64,000 bases of DNA from JADLCX01 sp964630785 (lineage in GTDB: Bacteria > Planctomycetota > Phycisphaerae > Phycisphaerales > UBA1924). Below are positions 7,107-16,372 of this stretch, in pieces (positions within the stretch are counted from its first letter, which is position 1; the number at the start of each line of letters is the position of its first letter). The notes beneath the pieces were generated by a model. It did no database searches. It was not told the DNA's origin and saw nothing but the letters and a program-made list of their open reading frames with translations. The position numbers and the translations under genes were made by a program. The DNA is taken from contig CAZVZG010000018.1 in the NCBI GenBank assembly GCA_964630785.1, forward strand, positions 26,974-90,973. The letters run 5' to 3'.

Positions 7107-8881
7107 AGACCCGGCTGCTCCCCGAGCGCTTCGCGGCAGACGCGCTCGAACAGGCACGCGGGGGCGGGACGGCCCGTCCACGCGGCGAACTGACCGGCGG
7201 CCTGCCTCACAAACATGCCCACGCCGTCGATGGTCCTCATGCCCGCCAGCGTCGCCTGCTCGAGAAGCGGCGTGCGGAGCGGGTTGTAGACCGTGTCGAA
7301 CACCACGGCGTCCGCCGAACGTTCACAGAGATGTTCGACGCTCACCGGCGAACGGTTCGGGTCGGGCCCGCCCTTCATGCCCACGGGCGTGGCGTTGACC
7401 AGGGCCGTCACCCGCGTGCGGTACAGGTCGTCGAGATCGGCGGCGACGAGCTCGCCGCTGTCGAGCCTTCCCCGCCGCGCGCTGTTGAGGTCGGACACGA
7501 GCCGGTCGGCGCTGTCGCGCCCACGGTTGTGGATGCTCACGCTCGCGCCGCGCGCCAGCAAGCCCAACGCGATCGCCCGCGCCACGCCGCCCGCGCCAAC
7601 GACGGCCACCCGCTTGCCCGAGAGGTCACCGAGCGCCGCGCCGAGACATTCCGCGGCCGCGGGGGCGTCGGTGTTGAGCACGCGGACCTTTCGCGCCAGG
7701 CCCGCGCCGTCACGCTCGACCACGAGCGTGTTGGCCGCGCTGCCGATGTCGGAGAGATCGTCGATCGACCATTCGATTTCGTCGTTGTTGTCCTTCGCGG
7801 CCTCGCGCGCGAGGCGAACCAAGTGTTGCTTGTGCGGCGCGGTGACCGAGCAGCCGCAGAAGTCGAGGGCGGGGTGGTCGATGAGCGCCGAAAGCGTGGC
7901 CTTGAAGTGCTCCCACTCGGGCGGCACGGGCAGGGGCAGGTAGACGCCTTCAAAGTCCTCGCCGGGACCAGAGTCGTCGTCCGGCGCGAGCGACTCAAAG
8001 CCGTCGTTGTGCACCAGCGGGCCGAGCGAGTGCTCCACCGGCCAACCCACGACCCCGTACACTCGCGTCCGCGGAGTGATCGACTTGAAACGGTACACGT
8101 CGAGCATCTCGCGGATCGTCGGCTGCCCCGGCGCCGTCGCGGTGGACTCCCGCAGCGAGGCGAAAGTGAGAAACCCACCGAACTTGGGCGCCAGCACGCG
8201 CGACATGAGCCCGAACCGCCCGATCCCCAGCGCGATCATCGGTCGCCCCCCTGCGCCCTCCTGAAGCAGATCGAAAAGCTCTAGGTTGTCGCGGATGGAG
8301 CGGGCCGCGTACGCCACCTTGACCACGCTCGCGGCCGGCTCGCTCTGCATGAGCGACACACGCCGGAGCAGGTCCCGCGGCCGCCCCTCGAAGTCGTGCA
8401 TCGACAACACCAGCCCGGCCCGCACGTCGCGGCGCCGGGGCGGATGATCGACGGCGATGTTCACCTGCTGTTTGAGGTTGGGGGATTGCACGTACGACGC
8501 GTACTCGATGTCGAGGTATCGCGGGGGAAGTTCGCGCCGGTTGAGCGGCGCGCCCGGCCCGCCGGTTGACGGACCCGCGGTTCCCAGCCGCTCGTAGAGC
8601 GCCGCCCGGGCCGCGTTGTCGCCGTCGTAACCACCCACACCGCCGCTCTCGGAGGCCAGCCGGCAGGTGACGATGCACGGCAGCGGGCACTCCGCGACCA
8701 GCCGCAACAGCGAGCGCACCTCGGCGTCGTTCAACCGACCCTGCGGATCGGCCGCGCCCGTGAAAAACTCGTCGATGCGGAACTCGACCAGATCGGCCCC
8801 GGCGTCCCTCGCGGCGGCGGCGTCGGCGAGCGCGGTGTGCTCGTCGAGCACGAGGATCGGGACGCAGAGCAGCGTGGGCAC
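7103..8881 (-). CDS. aroDE: Bifunctional 3-dehydroquinate dehydratase / shikimate dehydrogenase
   Basis: The 592-residue protein fuses two consecutive shikimate-pathway enzymes. Residues 1-265 are a type I dehydroquinase: Glu33 in VEFRID, His162 in SMHDFEG and the Schiff-base Lys188 in VVKVAYAAR. Residues 273-592 are AroE: substrate loop VVGWPVEHSLGPLVHN, catalytic Lys351 in VTAPHKQ, Asp405 in NTDAPA, nucleotide loop GAGGVA at 429-434 and the late NATPVGM motif. Together they turn 3-dehydroquinate into shikimate via dehydroshikimate, with NADPH. An insertion of about 30 residues (Gly-rich TAGPSTGGPG near 101-110) interrupts the dehydroquinase part. Such fusions occur in plants, chlamydiae and planctomycetes. 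All key residues are present. Confidence 0.93.
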   Translation of the reverse strand: MPTLLCVPILVLDEHTALADAAAARDAGADLVEFRIDEFFTGAADPQGRLNDAEVRSLLRLVAECPLPCIVTCRLASESGGVGGYDGDNAARAALYERLGTAGPSTGGPGAPLNRRELPPRYLDIEYASYVQSPNLKQQVNIAVDHPPRRRDVRAGLVLSMHDFEGRPRDLLRRVSLMQSEPAASVVKVAYAARSIRDNLELFDLLQEGAGGRPMIALGIGRFGLMSRVLAPKFGGFLTFASLRESTATAPGQPTIREMLDVYRFKSITPRTRVYGVVGWPVEHSLGPLVHNDGFESLAPDDDSGPGEDFEGVYLPLPVPPEWEHFKATLSALIDHPALDFCGCSVTAPHKQHLVRLAREAAKDNNDEIEWSIDDLSDIGSAANTLVVERDGAGLARKVRVLNTDAPAAAECLGAALGDLSGKRVAVVGAGGVARAIALGLLARGASVSIHNRGRDSADRLVSDLNSARRGRLDSGELVAADLDDLYRTRVTALVNATPVGMKGGPDPNRSPVSVEHLCERSADAVVFDTVYNPLRTPLLEQATLAGMRTIDGVGMFVRQAAGQFAAWTGRPAPACLFERVCREALGEQPGL

Positions 8882-8915
8882 GGAGGAATGGTATCGGGGG
8901 GTGAGGAAGAGTGGG

Positions 8916-10016
8916 TCACAACTCCGCCAACCGCCGCGCCGTTTCCTGTTCGACCAGGTCCCTGAACAGGCGGTCCATGTCGCCCGCGAGGACGTCGCGC
9001 AGCGGGTACTCGCCCGGAAGTCGCTCGTCGGCGACGATCCCGTCCTTCCATCGGTAGGTGCGGACCTTCTCGCTGCGTTCGCCGGAGCCGATCTGGGCGT
9101 TGCGGGCCGCGGAGCGGGCCTCGTGGGCCTTTCGCCGTTCCAGTTCGTACACGCGGGCCATGAGCAGGCGCCGGGCCTTGTCGCGGTTCTGGATCTGGCT
9201 CTTGCTCTCCTGCATCTTGACCTCGATGCCGGTGGGCTTGTGGAAGAGCTTGACCGCGGTCGCGACCTTGTTGACGTTCTGGCCGCCGGGGCCCTGCGAA
9301 GTCGTGACGTCTTCGACCACGTCGTTGGCCCAGTCGATCCTGACCTGGACCTCCTCGGGCTCGGGCAGCGTGGCGACAGTCGCGGTGCTGGTGTGGATTC
9401 GCCCCTGGGCCTCGGTCGCGGGCACGCGCTTGACGCTGTGGACGCCCGCCTCGAAGTTGAGCTCGCTCCACACGCCCTCGCCGCGGACGTTGACCACGGC
9501 CGAGCGGATGCCGCCCGCGCCGGGCTCGGGCGAGAGGTCCATCACCTCGAAGGCCCAGCCCTTCTTGCCCGCGTATTTGCTGTAGATGTCGAGCAGGTCG
9601 CGGGCCCAGAGCGCGGCCTCGTCGCCGCCCGTGCCGGCGCGGATTTCAAGAATCACGCTGCCGACGGCGCGGTCGTCGGCATTGACGAGCGATGACTTCA
9701 CGCGATCGATCGTCGCGGCCGCGCGGGCGCGGACCTCCGGCAGCTCTCCCCGCGCCAGCGCCGCCAGGTCGGCGTCCTCCCCGCCGTCGATCACGGTCTC
9801 CAGGTCCGCGGCCTCGCGGGCGAGTTTCTGGTACTCACGCCACCCCGCAACCAGCGATTCGAGCGACGCTTTCTTGATGGAGAGGTCTCGGACCTTCCGG
9901 TGGTCGGTGAGCACGGCCGCGTCGTTGAGCCTCGCATCGATCTCGTCGTACTCCTTGACGAGCTCGTCGAGCTTGCGGGAAAGAGCGGTGGGGATGGACG
10001 CGACCGTATCGGGCAT
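8916..10016 (-). CDS. prfA: Peptide chain release factor 1
   Basis: The 366-residue length is normal for RF1. The codon-recognition tripeptide reads PAT (199-201, in RVPATEAQGRIHTS), which is the RF1 type for UAA and UAG; RF2 has SPF. The peptidyl-hydrolysis motif GGQ is at 244-246 in GPGGQNVNK. The start is the ATG at 10016; sequence farther upstream belongs to a palindromic repeat and is not coding. The start region is divergent from the ABC transporter operon at 10168. No downstream prmC methyltransferase gene is present, although the two are often paired; aroDE follows instead after 34 bases. Confidence 0.95.
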   Translation of the reverse strand: MPDTVASIPTALSRKLDELVKEYDEIDARLNDAAVLTDHRKVRDLSIKKASLESLVAGWREYQKLAREAADLETVIDGGEDADLAALARGELPEVRARAAATIDRVKSSLVNADDRAVGSVILEIRAGTGGDEAALWARDLLDIYSKYAGKKGWAFEVMDLSPEPGAGGIRSAVVNVRGEGVWSELNFEAGVHSVKRVPATEAQGRIHTSTATVATLPEPEEVQVRIDWANDVVEDVTTSQGPGGQNVNKVATAVKLFHKPTGIEVKMQESKSQIQNRDKARRLLMARVYELERRKAHEARSAARNAQIGSGERSEKVRTYRWKDGIVADERLPGEYPLRDVLAGDMDRLFRDLVEQETARRLAEL

Positions 10017-10030
10017 GGGCGATGGTATTG

Positions 10031-10140
10031 TGGCATCGGCTTCCAGCCGATTTCGGGCCAACGGCCCGAGGGTTGGCATCACGCAACAAGGCGATTCAGC
10101 TTGGCCCTTCGGGCCAAATGTCGGCTGGAAGCCGATGCCA
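10031..10140. repeat. Palindromic element with perfect 20-bp terminal inverted repeats
   Basis: Bases 10031-10050 are an exact reverse complement of 10121-10140. Between them lie two more perfect hairpins: 10054-10068 (six-bp stem, AAC loop) and 10101-10117 (seven-bp stem, TTC loop). The 110-bp unit fills most of the gap between divergent prfA and the ABC operon, so it may contain or insulate both promoters. It looks like a REP- or MITE-type dispersed element; similar sequences are, to my memory, common in planctomycete genomes. Confidence 0.8.
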
Positions 10141-10167
10141 CCGAGGTTTCCGCTATCATCAGGCCCC

Positions 10168-11172
10168 ATGCCCGACGCGATCACCACCAAGCGACTCACC
10201 AAGACCTTCGGCCGCAAGGTGGCGGTGAGCGATCTGAGCCTCAATATCCCGGAGGGCTCGCTGTGCGGTGTGATCGGGCCGAACGGCGCGGGCAAGACGA
10301 CCACGATCCGCATGATCATGTCGATCATCTTCCCCGACTCCGGCGAGCTTTCGGTGCTCGGCAAGGCCTCGGCCGTCGAGAGCAAGGATCGGATCGGCTA
10401 CCTGCCCGAAGAGCGCGGCGTGTACCGCAAGATGCGGGTCGCGGCGTTCCTCAACTACATGGCCAGGCTCAAGGGCGTGCACACCGCCCAAGCGGGACGG
10501 CGGGTGGGTGAGTGGCTGGAGCGCGTCGGGCTGGCCGACGTGGCCCGCAAACGCTGCGAAGAGCTGTCCAAGGGCATGCAGCAGAAGGTGCAGTTCATCG
10601 CGGCGGTGATCCACGAGCCCGACCTGCTCATCCTCGACGAGGTATTCAGCGGGCTGGACCCGGTGAACCGCCAGCTCATGCGGGACCTCATCGAGGAGCA
10701 GCACCGCGCGGGGCGCACGATCCTATTCTCCACGCACGCCATGTACGAGGCGGAGCAGTTGTGCGAGCGCATCCTGATGATCGACCGCGGGCGGAAAGTG
10801 CTCGACTCGACGCTGGGCGAGATCCGCTCACGGTTCGACCCGCGGACGATCATCGCCGACCCGATGGGCGACCCGTCCGCGGCGGCGGGGGCCATCGGGC
10901 GCGTCTCCGGCGTTGTCAGCGTCGATCGCGAAGACGATGCGGCGAACGGTTCGCGCGTGGACCCGCTGGTCGTGCGCCTGGGCGAGGGCACCGACGCGGC
11001 GTCGGCGCTGGCCGGCGTGGCCGCGGCGGCGCCCATGCGGCGCGTCGAGCTCAAGCGGGTGACGCTCGACGACGTGTTCCTGCAGCTCGTGGGGGCGTCC
11101 CCCGTCGAAACGGAGCCGGCACAGAGTGCGGGCGAGCCGCTCGTGCCCGGGATGGAGGCTTCGCGTGTTTAA
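10168..11172 (+). CDS. ABC transporter ATP-binding protein (NatA type)
   Basis: The 334-residue ATPase carries Walker A GPNGAGKTTT (about residues 36-45), the shortened signature LSKGMQQKVQF, Walker B LLILDEVFSGLD and the switch His in FSTHAMYEAE. The C-terminal 100 residues form the extension typical of ABC-2 export ATPases of the NatA type (ends with VTLDDVFLQLVG). The next gene encodes the matching ABC-2 permease and overlaps by a few bases, so the two make one exporter. The substrate is unknown; NatAB-type systems have been linked to sodium or drug export. The start is the ATG at 10168, just downstream of the palindromic element. Confidence 0.9.
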   Translation: MPDAITTKRLTKTFGRKVAVSDLSLNIPEGSLCGVIGPNGAGKTTTIRMIMSIIFPDSGELSVLGKASAVESKDRIGYLPEERGVYRKMRVAAFLNYMARLKGVHTAQAGRRVGEWLERVGLADVARKRCEELSKGMQQKVQFIAAVIHEPDLLILDEVFSGLDPVNRQLMRDLIEEQHRAGRTILFSTHAMYEAEQLCERILMIDRGRKVLDSTLGEIRSRFDPRTIIADPMGDPSAAAGAIGRVSGVVSVDREDDAANGSRVDPLVVRLGEGTDAASALAGVAAAAPMRRVELKRVTLDDVFLQLVGASPVETEPAQSAGEPLVPGMEASRV

Positions 11173-12622
11173 GATGATCAGTGTCGCGGTGCGCGAGTTT
11201 CTCGCGACCGTGCTGACCAAGGGGTTCATCATCGGCATCGTGATGACGCCGGCGATCATCGCGGTCGCACTGGTGGGCGTGATGGTGCTGATGAAGAACG
11301 CCGGGCCGAAGGTCGAGGGATCGGTCGCGATCATCGATCCGACGGGCCTGGTCGGCCCGCGTCTGGAGCAGATGTTCAGCCCCGAGGCGATCAAGGCCGA
11401 CGCGACAAAGGCGGCCGCGCAAGCAGCGGACATGGCCCAGACGGCGACCAAGTCGGTCCCGATGAGCGAGAGCCAGAAGCAGATGGCGGTCAGCATGGCC
11501 TCGGGCGCGGCCGCGGGCATGGTGGAAAAAACGGGCGGACTCAAGATCGAGGTTCTGCCGCCCGACGCGGACCCGACCAAGGCGCGCCAAGGACTGGCGA
11601 CGGTAGACATCCACGCCCGGGCCCACGACGCCGGGGCGGCTTTGCCCCGCGTGATGGTCGCGGTGATTCCGGAGACGGCGGTGACGGGCCGGCCGGGCGG
11701 CAAGCCGGGCGACGTGGTCTACGACAAGTACGAGCTGTACACCGCGCCGAAACTGGACTTCGAGATCCGCGAGCGAGTGCAGAGCCGGATCGCCGACGCG
11801 ATCGTGGACGCCCGGATCCGCACCGACGATCGGCTCAAGCGCAGCGGGTTGTCGGTCGAGACGGTGCGCGAACTGGTGGCGGCGCCCAGCGCCGACGTGG
11901 TGAGCGTGACCACCTCGGGCGAGAAGAAGGGCGGCGCGGGCGAGGCGCAGATGCTCATCCCGATGGCGTTCATCCTGCTGCTGTTCATGGCGGTGATGGT
12001 GTCGGGGCAGTCGCTCCTGACGACCACTATCGAGGAGAAGAGCAGCCGCGTGATGGAAGTGCTGCTCTCGGCGGTGAGCCCGATGCAGCTCATGGTCGGC
12101 AAGATCGTCGGCCAGATGGGCGTGGGCACGCTGATCCTGGTGCTCTACGCAGGGCTGGGAATGGGCTCGCTGGCGTTCCTGCACAAGACCGACCTGATCG
12201 AGCCGATCAAGATCGTCTACCTTGCAATCTACTTCGTGATCGCGTACTTCACGATCGCGTCGATGATGGCCGCCATCGGAAGCGCGGTGTCGGAGCTTCG
12301 CGAGGCCCAGACGCTGATGACGCCGGTGATGACGCTCATGATCATCCCGTGGATCCTGTGGCTGCCGATCAGCCGCGCGCCCAACTCGATGCTGGCCCAG
12401 GTGCTCTCGTTCGTGCCGGGGCCGAACCCATTCGTGATGGTCATCCGGCTATGCGGGAGCGAGCCCGTGCCGCTCTGGCAGGTCCCGGTATCGCTGGCCA
12501 TCGGCATCGCGGGCGCGGTGTTTGCCGCGTGGGCCGCGGCCAAGATCTTCCGCGTCGGGGCGCTGATGTACGGCAAGCCGCCGAACTTCCGGACGCTCAT
12601 CAAATGGGTGCGGATGGCATGA
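11165..12622 (+). CDS. ABC-2 type permease (NatB-like)
   Basis: The 485-residue permease begins AVREFLATVLTKGFIIGIVM, the usual opening of NatB-like permeases, followed by one N-terminal helix, a large extracytoplasmic domain of about 230 residues, and five or six helices from near residue 270 (LIPMAFILLLFMAVMV). The motif TTTIEEKSSRVMEVLLSAVSP is characteristic of this family. A GTG at 11165 overlaps the ATPase stop by eight bases; the ATG at 11174 is an alternative start. The external domain contains an Ala-rich coiled stretch (AAAQAADMAQT). It forms a transporter with the preceding ATPase, and its own stop overlaps the methyltransferase start. Confidence 0.88.
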   Translation: MFKMISVAVREFLATVLTKGFIIGIVMTPAIIAVALVGVMVLMKNAGPKVEGSVAIIDPTGLVGPRLEQMFSPEAIKADATKAAAQAADMAQTATKSVPMSESQKQMAVSMASGAAAGMVEKTGGLKIEVLPPDADPTKARQGLATVDIHARAHDAGAALPRVMVAVIPETAVTGRPGGKPGDVVYDKYELYTAPKLDFEIRERVQSRIADAIVDARIRTDDRLKRSGLSVETVRELVAAPSADVVSVTTSGEKKGGAGEAQMLIPMAFILLLFMAVMVSGQSLLTTTIEEKSSRVMEVLLSAVSPMQLMVGKIVGQMGVGTLILVLYAGLGMGSLAFLHKTDLIEPIKIVYLAIYFVIAYFTIASMMAAIGSAVSELREAQTLMTPVMTLMIIPWILWLPISRAPNSMLAQVLSFVPGPNPFVMVIRLCGSEPVPLWQVPVSLAIGIAGAVFAAWAAAKIFRVGALMYGKPPNFRTLIKWVRMA

Positions 12623-13470
12623 GCCGACAGCCTGCACGCGGCCTTTCGTCTAGGAAATCACGGACCCAGGCCGCACAAACCAAACCGGCGCCTCCCGACC
12701 CCGGTCTCGACCGCTTCTCGCTGTACGAACTGTGCGCACAGGCTCCCGCCCGCGACGCCCGTGTGTTGGCCGCGATCCACGGCGGAAAGGCCCGGATTCT
12801 GGGAGAGGACTTCTGCGGCACGGCGGCACTCTCGCGGGCGTGGGCGGACCTGGGCCCACGGAACCGCGCGGTGGCCGTCGACCACGACGCCGCGACGCTG
12901 GCAAGGGCGAGCGGGCACCCCCGCGTGGGGCTGATCCGGGCCGACGTCAGATCCGTGCGCGAGCCGGCGGACGTGATCGCCGTGTTGAACTTTTCGATCG
13001 GTGAGGTGCACGCACGGAGGGCCTTGGTGGGCTATTTCCGTCACGTACAAAAACGATTGCGCCGCGGCGGTGTGTTCATCTGCGACATCTACGGCGGGAC
13101 CGACAGTCATCTCACCGGGACCGTAGAGCAGCGGGCGGTGGGCCCCGGACGCGAGCGGATCACCTACCAGTGGGAGCAGCGCACGGCCGATCCCTTCACC
13201 GGGCGCGTGGTCAACGCGATGCACTTTGTCGTCCGCCCGCCGAAACGAGGGTCGGCCCGTCAGTTCAAAGACGCCTTCGTGTACGACTGGCGGCTGTGGA
13301 GCGTGCCGGAACTTCGCGAGGCGATGGCGGAAGCCGGCTTCGCGGCCACGGAAATCTATTCCCGCGTTCCCGATGCGCTCGACAGCGACGGCCGCTTCCA
13401 CATGCTGCCGATCGAAGACGCGCCCGAGGTCGGCGACAGTTTCAGCGTGTACGTCGTCGGTCGGAAGTGA
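12619..13470 (+). CDS. Class I SAM-dependent methyltransferase
   Basis: The 283-residue protein has the methyltransferase core: a SAM-binding loop with GEDFCGTAALSRAW in the position of the glycine motif, an acidic residue after AVAVDHD, ADVIAVLNFSIGEV as motif IV and a KRLRRGGVFICDIYGG strand. The substrate cannot be read from the sequence. The start ATG at 12619 overlaps the stop of the permease (ATGA), so it belongs to the same operon as the ABC exporter. The N-terminal 35 residues are Arg, Gln and Pro rich and probably disordered. It faces the subtilase gene with only six bases between their stops. Confidence 0.82.
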   Translation: MSRQPARGLSSRKSRTQAAQTKPAPPDPGLDRFSLYELCAQAPARDARVLAAIHGGKARILGEDFCGTAALSRAWADLGPRNRAVAVDHDAATLARASGHPRVGLIRADVRSVREPADVIAVLNFSIGEVHARRALVGYFRHVQKRLRRGGVFICDIYGGTDSHLTGTVEQRAVGPGRERITYQWEQRTADPFTGRVVNAMHFVVRPPKRGSARQFKDAFVYDWRLWSVPELREAMAEAGFAATEIYSRVPDALDSDGRFHMLPIEDAPEVGDSFSVYVVGRK

Positions 13471-13476
13471 CCGGGC

Positions 13477-15063
13477 TCAGCAGCCGGCGAACCACCCGGC
13501 CATGAACACGAAGATGTCCTCGACGTCGATCGAGCCGCTCTGATCGACGTCCGCGCGCAGCCTCGTCCCGGTCTGGCCGAAGTGCGCGAAGTACTCTTGA
13601 AGGAACGCGAACAGGTCGGCGAGTTCAACGACGCCATCGCCGTTGAAGTCTCCGACGCAGGAGCCCGAAGGCCCAACGATGCTGGACAGGGCCGAGCCGA
13701 GGTTGACGCGGCCGTAGCCGAACTGCGGGTCCCAGCCCACCGGACCCAGGTCGTCCGCCGTGGTTTCCAAGAGCCGGCGGACGTCCTCGGCCGAGAGCGT
13801 CGGTTTGGCGGACCAGATCACCGCGGCCGCCCCCGCGACCATCGGCGCCGCCATCGAAGTGCCCGAAGCAAACTCGTAACCGTTGGGGTTGTCGGTTTCA
13901 TCGACGGTGGTGAATATGTCCTGCCCGGGCGCGCTCAGGCTCATCTCCGGCCCTGTGGTGGTGCCGGGGAAGAGCGTGTCGGTGTTGTTGGTCGCGCCTA
14001 CGGCGATCACCTCGGGCCAGCGGGCGGGGTAGCCGATCGCGGCCCCCGGCGTGTTGCCCGTCGAGGCCACCATCAAAACGTCCGACGCCGCGGCGTATTC
14101 GACGGCGGAGCGGAGGAACGACACGTTCGACGTGGCGCCGAAGCCCCAGCTCATCGAGGCGATGGCCGCGCCGTTGTCGGCGGCCCAGATCAGGCCGTTG
14201 CCGGTGTTGACCTGCGACGCAAGCAGACCGGTGGTGACCTTGACGGGCATGATCCGCGCCGCCTGGGCGACCCCCGAGATGCCGACACCGTTGTTGTCGG
14301 TCGCGCCGATGATGCCCGCGCAGAGCGTGCCGTGCGAGAGCGTGACGCCGTCGTCGGTGTTGGCCGGATCGCCCGTGCCGCAGATGAAGCAACGCCCCGG
14401 AACGGTCCGGCCTTCAAGGTCGGGGTGGCTGACGCTGACCCCTGTGTCGAGCACCGCGACCACGATCGGGACGGACGTGTGCGGGAGGTTCCACGCCTCT
14501 ACCCAGTCGATGTCCGCGTCGGCCGTCCCTGCGGCGCCGTCGATGGTCTGCGCCCGGTTGTCGAGCGCCCACTGCGAACTGAAGAACGGGTCGTTGGGCG
14601 TGGTGTGCAGCACGCCAACGGGATCGGGCTCGGCGGCCTCGACGAGGTCGGCGATGCCCGCGATGGCGCGGGCCAGGGCGCGGGTGTCAGTGCCCGGCGG
14701 GACGCTGACGATTGCCCAACGATCGAGCCCCAGCCGCTGGGCGAGGGCCGCGTCACGAACTGGTATTGAAAGCGCGGGTCGAACGCCCGTTACGCCGTAC
14801 TTTCGGACGACGGCGGCGAACCGGGGATCGGCCGTAGGTCCGCAGAAGCGCCCGGCATCCGCGGAACTCGTGCGAAGCAGCAGCACGTGGTCGGTCCAGA
14901 CGCCCTCGACGCCCGCGACGTCGACGGCCTGAACTTCAGCGGCCACTCTCGAGTGCGCTTCAGTTGGACCAACTCCACCGATGGCGACATCGCCGATGCC
15001 TGTGCCGGGCCACGCCCAGACAGCACCCATCACCGCAACCATTGCAGCTCGGGACGGCTTCAT
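13477..15063 (-). CDS. Secreted subtilisin-like (S8) serine protease with dockerin-like C terminus
   Basis: The 528-residue protein has an N-terminal export signal, a propeptide-like region (to about residue 155), and an S8 catalytic domain with Asp206 (VAVLDTGV), His244 (LSHGTLCAG), oxyanion Asn337 (STGN) and Ser403 (GTSMAAP). The final 60 residues hold two calcium-type loops (GDFNGDGVVELADL and ADVDQSGSIDVEDI), each followed by an aromatic helix, and the protein ends in GWFAGC. The same pattern ends the trypsin-like protease at 53681. Such modules resemble dockerin or EF-hand pairs and may bind calcium or attach the enzyme to the surface. Catalytic residues are intact, so an active extracellular protease is expected. 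Confidence 0.92.
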   Translation of the reverse strand: MKPSRAAMVAVMGAVWAWPGTGIGDVAIGGVGPTEAHSRVAAEVQAVDVAGVEGVWTDHVLLLRTSSADAGRFCGPTADPRFAAVVRKYGVTGVRPALSIPVRDAALAQRLGLDRWAIVSVPPGTDTRALARAIAGIADLVEAAEPDPVGVLHTTPNDPFFSSQWALDNRAQTIDGAAGTADADIDWVEAWNLPHTSVPIVVAVLDTGVSVSHPDLEGRTVPGRCFICGTGDPANTDDGVTLSHGTLCAGIIGATDNNGVGISGVAQAARIMPVKVTTGLLASQVNTGNGLIWAADNGAAIASMSWGFGATSNVSFLRSAVEYAAASDVLMVASTGNTPGAAIGYPARWPEVIAVGATNNTDTLFPGTTTGPEMSLSAPGQDIFTTVDETDNPNGYEFASGTSMAAPMVAGAAAVIWSAKPTLSAEDVRRLLETTADDLGPVGWDPQFGYGRVNLGSALSSIVGPSGSCVGDFNGDGVVELADLFAFLQEYFAHFGQTGTRLRADVDQSGSIDVEDIFVFMAGWFAGC

Positions 15064-15481
15064 CCTCTCTCCTTCGGTGCCCGCGGCGTGTCGCTAACGC
15101 CGGGACGACCGTTCCAAGTCCCGATAATACCTGAAGTCGAAAGCGCTGCAATGCCTAACTGATACCGATCAAGCCTAGCCGTTGCCTCAAGACCGATTTG
15201 TTGAAGTTCAAACTGCCTGTTTGAGGGGGATTGGGAAAGTTTTCTGGAATTCCCCTGCCCAGGTGGTTGACAAACCGGGTCCGGTAAGGCAAATTGCCAA
15301 AGTCCGAGTTCGGGTTTCCGGACTTCGGGCATGAGTCGAGGGAGTCGAGAGAGAGTCCTCCAGAGAGACTGTGCCTTTCGTCGGCGATGCCTTTGGGCGG
15401 GCTGAATGCCTGTCTGATTCGCGGCTGACGGCGGCGCAGGGAGGAAGAGTCGTTCCAGTTGTTCTAGAAGAGGAGAGAGAC
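15064..15481. other. Intergenic region upstream of the PEP-CTERM-like pair
   Basis: No gene is seen in these 418 bases. They lie between the divergent subtilase and PEP-CTERM-like genes and must hold both promoters. A TTGACA hexamer is at 15267-15272 without a clear -10 partner at normal spacing. A six-bp hairpin (TCAAAC/GTTTGA) lies at 15208-15224. A purine-rich ribosome site (GAGGAGAGAG) precedes the start at 15482. The region is less GC-rich than the flanking genes. Confidence 0.4.
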
Positions 15482-16303
15482 ATGCGGACTAAGGCTTCTA
15501 TGGTGCTGGCCGCGCTGGGCGTGGCGGTTGCTTCAACCGCGGCGCTGGCGGACTACAGCCGCGACATCACGATCACCGCGTCGTACGCGATGACGGACGG
15601 CAACGGCAACCCCATCGTGGGATCGGGCGGCCAGCCCGTGACCACCTCGGTGAGCCACACTTACAACCTTGATACCGACTTCGTCCCGCAAGGGGCGGAC
15701 GGTCAGGGCACGGAGTGGTGGCAGTTCACCGGCAACACGCGCCTGGGCGATCACTCGAATACCAACTTTGATCCGTTCGTCAACGGCATCCGCATCGGCC
15801 TCCGCGAGGACCCGATGGTGGTGGCGAACTTCAACGTCGCGGCCGGCATCGTCAACACGACGTTCACGGTCACCTCGACGCTCCTGAGCTTCCCCACGAT
15901 CACCAACGGCCAGGCCATCGCCTCGGCCGCGATCAGCGTCACCGACTCGGCCACGTTCGGCGACGTCGGGCAGGTCTCGGTCGTCGGCCTTCAGCCGGGT
16001 GGCAACGCCTTCTCGGCCCGGTTCAACGGCAACACCGACTCGTTCGCCCACCTGATCGCCACCGGCTCTCAGGTGATCAGCCCCGGCGGCACGGTGGCGT
16101 TCGTCGGCCAGAGTGCTTCGTTCCCGAGCTATGACCCGGTCACGGGTTCGGTGTTCGACATGCAGTCGCAGTTCAACTTCACGCTCTCCCGCTTTGACCG
16201 AGCGGCGGGCACCAGCACCTTCGAGGTCGTCATCCCCGCTCCCGGCGCCCTCTCGCTTCTCGGACTGGGCGGCCTCGTCGCTTCCCGTCGTCGGCGTTCC
16301 TGA
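15482..16303 (+). CDS. PEP-CTERM-like exported protein (first of a tandem pair)
   Basis: This is a 273-residue protein with a signal peptide (MVLAALGVAVASTAALA) and a C-terminal sorting signal: IPAPGAL, a short hydrophobic helix (SLLGLGGLVA) and an Arg cluster at the end. This is the planctomycete form of PEP-CTERM, which directs proteins to the outer surface after cleavage by an exosortase. The mature part is beta-rich, Thr/Ser/Asn-rich and lacks cysteine. It shares a core pattern with the next gene (N-T-T-F-x-x-x-S-x-x-L-S-F, then S-A-x-x-x-x-T-D), so the two are paralogues. The ATG at 15482 has an excellent GAGGAGAGAG ribosome site. No exosortase gene is in the window. Function unknown, probably structural or adhesive. 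Confidence 0.8.
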   Translation: MRTKASMVLAALGVAVASTAALADYSRDITITASYAMTDGNGNPIVGSGGQPVTTSVSHTYNLDTDFVPQGADGQGTEWWQFTGNTRLGDHSNTNFDPFVNGIRIGLREDPMVVANFNVAAGIVNTTFTVTSTLLSFPTITNGQAIASAAISVTDSATFGDVGQVSVVGLQPGGNAFSARFNGNTDSFAHLIATGSQVISPGGTVAFVGQSASFPSYDPVTGSVFDMQSQFNFTLSRFDRAAGTSTFEVVIPAPGALSLLGLGGLVASRRRRS

Positions 16304-16372
16304 ACACCCGTCTGTCCTCAACCGTGCGGCGGGCGCCCCGTCGGGACGCCCGGCCGCCGTCGGAGGCTGTGA

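Noticed and set aside
10017..10160. Coding extensions of prfA or the ABC ATPase through the palindromic element
   Set aside because: The translation would come from inverted-repeat DNA, and both proteins have normal starts just outside it.
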